From the NCBI RefSeq assembly GCF_020215645.1, contig NZ_CP084058.1, positions 11,946,033 through 12,010,032 on the forward strand: DNA of 64,000 nucleotides. Direction: 5' to 3'. This document shows positions 60,862 through 64,000 of the stretch, piece after piece. The notes beneath the pieces are model-generated. The model did not search any database. It saw only the letters and a program-made list of their open reading frames with translations, and was not told where the DNA came from. Source of the stretch: Nonomuraea gerenzanensis (GTDB lineage Bacteria; Actinomycetota; Actinomycetes; Streptosporangiales; Streptosporangiaceae). How positions within the stretch are numbered: the first letter of the stretch is position 1; each line of letters begins with the position of its first letter. Made by a program: the position numbers and the translations under genes.

Positions 60862-61298
60862 TGGTCGGTGGCCCTTTCTGGGACCTGGCGGCCCTTGCTC
60901 GCTGTGTCGGGTGTCGGTGTCGGTTCTCGGGTGTCGAGTTCGGCGTCGGAGCTAGTCGTCGGCGTCAGTTTCGGCGTGTCGGTCGTCGGTATGGGATTCG
61001 GTTGTGGTTCGGATCAGGTCGCACCAGTGCGGACTCTCGCCCGCTTCTACAACAGCCGGCTCCGAAGCCCCGTTTCCAGGCCCCGAGCTCGGACGTGCGG
61101 TCGTGTGCTCCCCCAAGGCTACGGGGTGAGATCACAAAGGCAGACTAGCGGGCCGGGGTCAGGGAGGCCTGTGAGCGCGCCGTCAGGACGGCCTCGCCCA
61201 CCTGGGAGCGCTAACACCTCCAGCCCACAACGAGAAACGGCCGCCTGCCACGCGCGACAGCGGGCAGACGGCCGGATCGGACGGCGGCGGGACGTGCC
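60862..61298. other. 437-bp non-coding stretch between rsmG and jag
   Basis: No gene is supported. At about 60897-61010 the plus strand is a run of irregular TCGGTG/GTCGGCGT words. A hairpin lies at 61238-61274. The rsmG-parA promoter is probably here, as the gap breaks the otherwise compact operon. Confidence 0.6.
61238..61274 (-). terminator. Hairpin downstream of jag
   Basis: CGGCCGCCTGCC (61238-61249) and GGCAGACGGCCG (61263-61274) pair with one mismatch. It lies 25 nt after the jag stop on the minus strand and has no T-run. Confidence 0.5.
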
Positions 61299-61787
61299 TC
61301 AGGCGGGCAGGACCACCACGTACCGCTGCGGCTCCTCCCCCTCGGACTCGCTGCGGAGCCCGGCGGCGGCCACCGCGTCATGGACGATCTTGCGCTCGAA
61401 CGGGGTCATCGGCTGCAGCGCCTTCGACTCGCCGCGCTCCTTGACCTGGCTCGCGATCTCGGTGCCGAGCTTGGTCAGCTCCGCCCGGCGCCGCTCCCGG
61501 TAGCCGGCCACGTCGAGCATCAGCCGCGAGCGCTCGCCGGTCTGCCGGTGCACGGCCAGCCGGGTCAGCTCCTGCAGTGCCTCGAGGACCTCTCCCGCCG
61601 GACCGACCAGCTCCGTGCCCTTCAGGCCGACGACGGAGACCAGGGCCCGGTCACCCTCGACGTCCATGTCGATGTCGCCGTCGATGTCGGCGATGTCGAG
61701 AAGGCCCTCGACGTAGTCGGCAGCGATCTCACCTTCCTGCTCCAACGCGTTGAGATCAGGAGCCTTCTCCTGCTCGGCCTCGGTCAT
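61299..61787 (-). CDS. jag: Jag/KhpB-like RNA-binding protein
   Basis: The 162-aa protein has a KH-like domain (about 50-100) and an R3H domain (about 100-160; MTPFERKIVHDAVAAAGLRSESEGEEPQRYVVV). It binds RNA and is always beside yidC. GGAGAGG precedes the ATG at 61787. Confidence 0.95.
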   Translation of the reverse strand: MTEAEQEKAPDLNALEQEGEIAADYVEGLLDIADIDGDIDMDVEGDRALVSVVGLKGTELVGPAGEVLEALQELTRLAVHRQTGERSRLMLDVAGYRERRRAELTKLGTEIASQVKERGESKALQPMTPFERKIVHDAVAAAGLRSESEGEEPQRYVVVLPA

Positions 61788-61807
61788 GGCCGGCCTCTCC
61801 TTCGTGT

Positions 61808-62758
61808 TCAAGACTTCTTGCTGCCGGTGCGCTTGCTGCGTGACTGCCTGCTCGGCTGCTGCCTAATGATCTTAGGCTCCGGAGGGGGCGGCGGGGCCTC
61901 TTCTTCCGGAGTGGTCTTCCGCAGTTTGGCGATCAGTCCGGGCTTGGGCTTGACCGGGATCACGTTGCCCTTGGCGTCGTACTCCGGCATCGGGTGCCGG
62001 CTGTAGAACCAGTGCTGCTGACCGAGGGTCCACACGTTGGTGGTGACCCAGTACATGATCAGACCGAGCGGGAAGTTCAGGCTGAAGAAGGCGAACAGCG
62101 GCGAGATGTACATCAGGATCTTCTGCTGCTGCGCCATGGGGTTGTCGGGCATCTGCGCCATGGAGCGGGTGACGCTCTGCCGGACGGTGAGGAACGTGGT
62201 CAGCGAGCTGACCGCGACGAAGATGCCGAGAACCACCTTGGTCTGTACGTTGCCCGCGCCGAAAGCCGCCAGGTCGTCGGCCGACATCCAGAAGTTGGCG
62301 GGCAGCGGGGCGCCGAAGATGTGCGCCTTACGCGCGCTGTCGACCAGCTCCTGCGTCATGCCGTACTTCGCGTGCCCGTTCGCCATGTTCTGCAGCACCG
62401 TGAACATGGAGATGAAGATCGGGAACTGCGCGAGGACGGGCAGGCAGCCCCCGAGCGGGTTCGCGCCCGCGCCCTGGTAGAGCGCCATGACCTCCTGGTT
62501 CATGCGCTGCTTGTCGTTCTTGTAACGCTTGCGCAGCTCTTGAACCTTGGGGGCGAGCTCCTGCATCTTCCGCGACGAGCGCATCTGCTTCAGGAAGAGC
62601 GGGAAGATCAGGATCCGCATGAAGACGGTCAGCGTGATGATCGTCAACGCCCAGGTCAGCCCGCTGTCCGGGTTGAGGACCGTGCTGAATGCAGTATGGA
62701 TCCAGATGATGACTTGGGCTACGGCTTGGTACAGCCAGCTCAGCCAGGACAGCTCCAC
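61808..62758 (-). CDS. yidC: Membrane protein insertase YidC
   Basis: The 316-aa protein has five to six helices, including IFPLFLKQMRSSRKMQEL (cytoplasmic coiled region) and PLFAFFSLNFPLGLIMYWVTTN near the end, followed by a basic Pro-rich tail. It inserts proteins into the membrane with or without SecYEG. GTG at 62758 follows AAGGGAG. There is no large periplasmic domain, as is normal in actinobacteria. Confidence 0.96.
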   Translation of the reverse strand: MELSWLSWLYQAVAQVIIWIHTAFSTVLNPDSGLTWALTIITLTVFMRILIFPLFLKQMRSSRKMQELAPKVQELRKRYKNDKQRMNQEVMALYQGAGANPLGGCLPVLAQFPIFISMFTVLQNMANGHAKYGMTQELVDSARKAHIFGAPLPANFWMSADDLAAFGAGNVQTKVVLGIFVAVSSLTTFLTVRQSVTRSMAQMPDNPMAQQQKILMYISPLFAFFSLNFPLGLIMYWVTTNVWTLGQQHWFYSRHPMPEYDAKGNVIPVKPKPGLIAKLRKTTPEEEAPPPPPEPKIIRQQPSRQSRSKRTGSKKS

Positions 62759-62762
62759 CGAG

Positions 62763-63044
62763 CTATCTCCCTTGCGTTTCGTGGGACCGGACCGGGCGTG
62801 GGGGCACCGGGTCAATACCTCCGGGATGGAATGGGTGGCACCGCCCGATGCGCCGGACAGTCAGCCATACGCCGCGCAATGCCCCGTGCACGGCAATCGC
62901 CTCGAGCCCATAGGCACTGCATGACGGATAGAACCGGCAGCGTGGACCGAGCAGCGGGCTGATGAACGCCCGATAGAACCGAATGGGGATGATGAGCGCC
63001 CGGGCGGCGAGGCCCGGCACCACCCCTTGCGGTTGCTCCGTCAT
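62763..63044 (-). CDS. yidD: Membrane protein insertion efficiency factor YidD
   Basis: The 93-aa protein has the family signature [19 protein letters not shown] and [15 protein letters not shown] with three conserved cysteines. It overlaps rnpA by ATGA and precedes yidC by 4 nt. Confidence 0.95.
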   Translation of the reverse strand: MTEQPQGVVPGLAARALIIPIRFYRAFISPLLGPRCRFYPSCSAYGLEAIAVHGALRGVWLTVRRIGRCHPFHPGGIDPVPPRPVRSHETQGR

Positions 63045-63403
63045 TTTTGTCCACCCGTCGAGGACTCGCGCCGCCTGAGCAAACGATCCAGCGCGGCATC
63101 GAGCTCGGCGGCCAGGTGCTCGAATCGCGCGGACGCGGCCGGTGGGTTGGCGCGTACCACAAGCAGGCTACCTCGCGGCAGCCGATCGAGACGGTCGCGC
63201 ATCAGGTGTCGGAGCCGTCGTTTGACCCGGTTTCGGGTCACGGCTCCGCCGACGGCCTTGCTCACCACGAAACCCACCAGAGGTGGCTCTTCCCCAGAAA
63301 TGGTGAAATGCACCACAAGGGTCGGGCGACCGGCGCGCTTACCACGCCTGACCGCCGCCTCGAACTCCTCCCCGCGTCGCATGCGGGATTCACGGGACAG
63401 CAC
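63041..63403 (-). CDS. rnpA: Ribonuclease P protein component
   Basis: The 120-aa basic protein has the RNR signature [17 protein letters not shown]. It assists the RNA subunit in tRNA 5' maturation. The GTG start at 63403 lies close to a hairpin that separates it from rpmH. Confidence 0.96.
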   Translation of the reverse strand: MLSRESRMRRGEEFEAAVRRGKRAGRPTLVVHFTISGEEPPLVGFVVSKAVGGAVTRNRVKRRLRHLMRDRLDRLPRGSLLVVRANPPAASARFEHLAAELDAALDRLLRRRESSTGGQK

Positions 63404-63417
63404 CGTATACGTCTAAC

Positions 63418-63444
63418 GCCCGCCGGCGAACTTCGCCGGCGGGC
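63418..63444 (-). terminator. Hairpin between rpmH and rnpA
   Basis: GCCCGCCGGCGAA and TTCGCCGGCGGGC form a 13-bp stem around a single C (about three to five unpaired bases in practice). Without a T-run it may be an attenuator or processing site that sets the L34 to RnpA ratio. Confidence 0.65.
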
Positions 63445-63462
63445 TGAAATCGCGCGAGACGA

Positions 63463-63600
63463 TCAGGCCGACAGCTTCTCGCGGCCCTTACGGCGACGAG
63501 AGGCGAGGATGGCGCGACCGGCCCGGGTGCGCATCCGCAGCCGGAAGCCGTGGGTCTTCGCGCGGCGACGGTTGTTCGGCTGGAAAGTACGCTTGCTCAC
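63463..63600 (-). CDS. rpmH: 50S ribosomal protein L34
   Basis: The 45-aa protein has [21 protein letters not shown] and the C-terminal [11 protein letters not shown]. The GTG start at 63600 follows GGAG with 7-nt spacing. It is the first gene of the minus-strand series next to the origin. Confidence 0.98.
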   Translation of the reverse strand: MSKRTFQPNNRRRAKTHGFRLRMRTRAGRAILASRRRKGREKLSA

Positions 63601-63712
63601 GGGTGGGCTCCAGGCTTGATGGTTGCGCCACGACGGCGCTGTACACACATGGATGGCCTGCCAGTTTACGAGGGCACGCGAAATAGCCGTCGCGTGACAA
63701 GCCGACCGTCGT

Positions 63713-63742
63713 ACGTTACGGGGCAAGCACCGTCCAGGTCAA
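63713..63742 (-). promoter_or_regulatory. rpmH promoter
   Basis: On the minus strand TTGACC (63737-63742) and TAACGT (63713-63718) are separated by 18 bp, a good housekeeping promoter. It would give an rpmH leader of about 105 nt. Confidence 0.65.
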
Positions 63743-63752
63743 ACCGGACCGG

Positions 63753-64000
63753 TTATCCACCAATCCACAACCCACTTTTCCACCGGGGGCCCCACGTCCA
63801 CAAGATGTGCACTCTGGTGCCACTAGGCTGTGGACAACGCTTGAACACGCCTGTGCACAAAGATACTGTCGGCCCGTCCGGCCCGCTCAAGCCCTGTGGA
63901 CAGCGTGTGGATCGCCTGTGGATGGCGGAGCGGAAGCGCTGCCTCCACGTGTGGACGAAGGGGTCGCCGGCCGACGCGAGCGACCCTGCAATGTGGATAA
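63753..64000. other. DnaA-box-rich region next to dnaA/oriC
   Basis: Perfect boxes are TGTGGACAA (63829-63837) and TGTGGATAA (63992-64000). Near matches include TTATCCACC (63753), TTTTCCACC (63776), TGTGCACAA (63852), TGTGGACAG (63895), TGTGGATCG (63906), TGTGGATGG (63917) and TGTGGACGA (63950). This is the expected rpmH-dnaA intergenic region, where DnaA controls its own gene. No gene is present. Confidence 0.85.

Overview
This is high-GC actinobacterial DNA. Gene content and order resemble a Streptosporangiales member such as Nonomuraea, but that placement is inferred without a database search. The right end runs into the chromosomal origin: the minus-strand series rpmH, rnpA, yidD, yidC, jag, rsmG, parA, parB ends next to a stretch rich in DnaA boxes, so dnaA should begin just beyond position 64000. 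The window is therefore origin-proximal core chromosome. It holds no prophage, transposase or CRISPR array.

Layout. Positions 1-6417 carry envelope and hypothetical genes: a lipoprotein, a small secreted peptide, a DUF418 membrane protein, a LysE exporter and a tandem pair of HEYGH zinc metallopeptidases. Positions 6582-8995 hold tRNA-Ser(CGA), tadA, two paralogous TadA-associated genes and upp. Positions 9108-13961 hold small proteins, a PH-domain membrane protein and XRE-TPR, GntR and MarR regulators. A second DNA-clamp gene (dnaN paralogue) lies at 13965-15062. Next come a LuxR-type two-component system divergent from an ABC-2 exporter, SoxR with its operator, a universal stress protein, dnaB, a MATE transporter, an APC permease and a polar amino acid ABC importer.

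Positions 28203-38850 form a conserved block: rplI, rpsR, ssb, rpsF, two mannosyltransferase-like membrane enzymes, a class A penicillin-binding protein, a DUF5318 gene, a PadR regulator and ino1. As I recall, Mycobacterium tuberculosis has a similar order between ino1 and dnaB near its origin. Positions 40860-51384 form a second conserved block: cca, a DUF6049 gene, murJ, a pseudokinase, sigM, its anti-sigma factor and trxBA. The trxBA operon has a sequence matching a SigR-type promoter.

Positions 51464-60181 contain a GNAT acetyltransferase, an aminotransferase, a D-Ala-D-Ala ligase-like gene, a threonine aldolase-like gene, and the chromosome-partition region. That region has parB, parA and five parS sites (four in gene-free DNA, one inside parA). 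Unusually, parB and parA are separated by about 0.93 kb of repeat-rich non-coding DNA.

Themes. Replication, segregation, cell-wall synthesis (MurJ, PBP1, Ddl-like, glycosyltransferases) and thiol redox control (SigM, TrxBA, SoxR) are packed around the origin. Many regulators have visible palindromes beside their own genes. At least eight genes show a TANNNT-like -10 box 6-8 nt before the start codon with no ribosome-binding site, which suggests leaderless transcripts. I see no clear new defence or biosynthetic system. The most unusual points are the split parA/parB locus, a DnaA-box cluster upstream of dnaB, the divergent clamp paralogue and the doubled TadA-associated gene.
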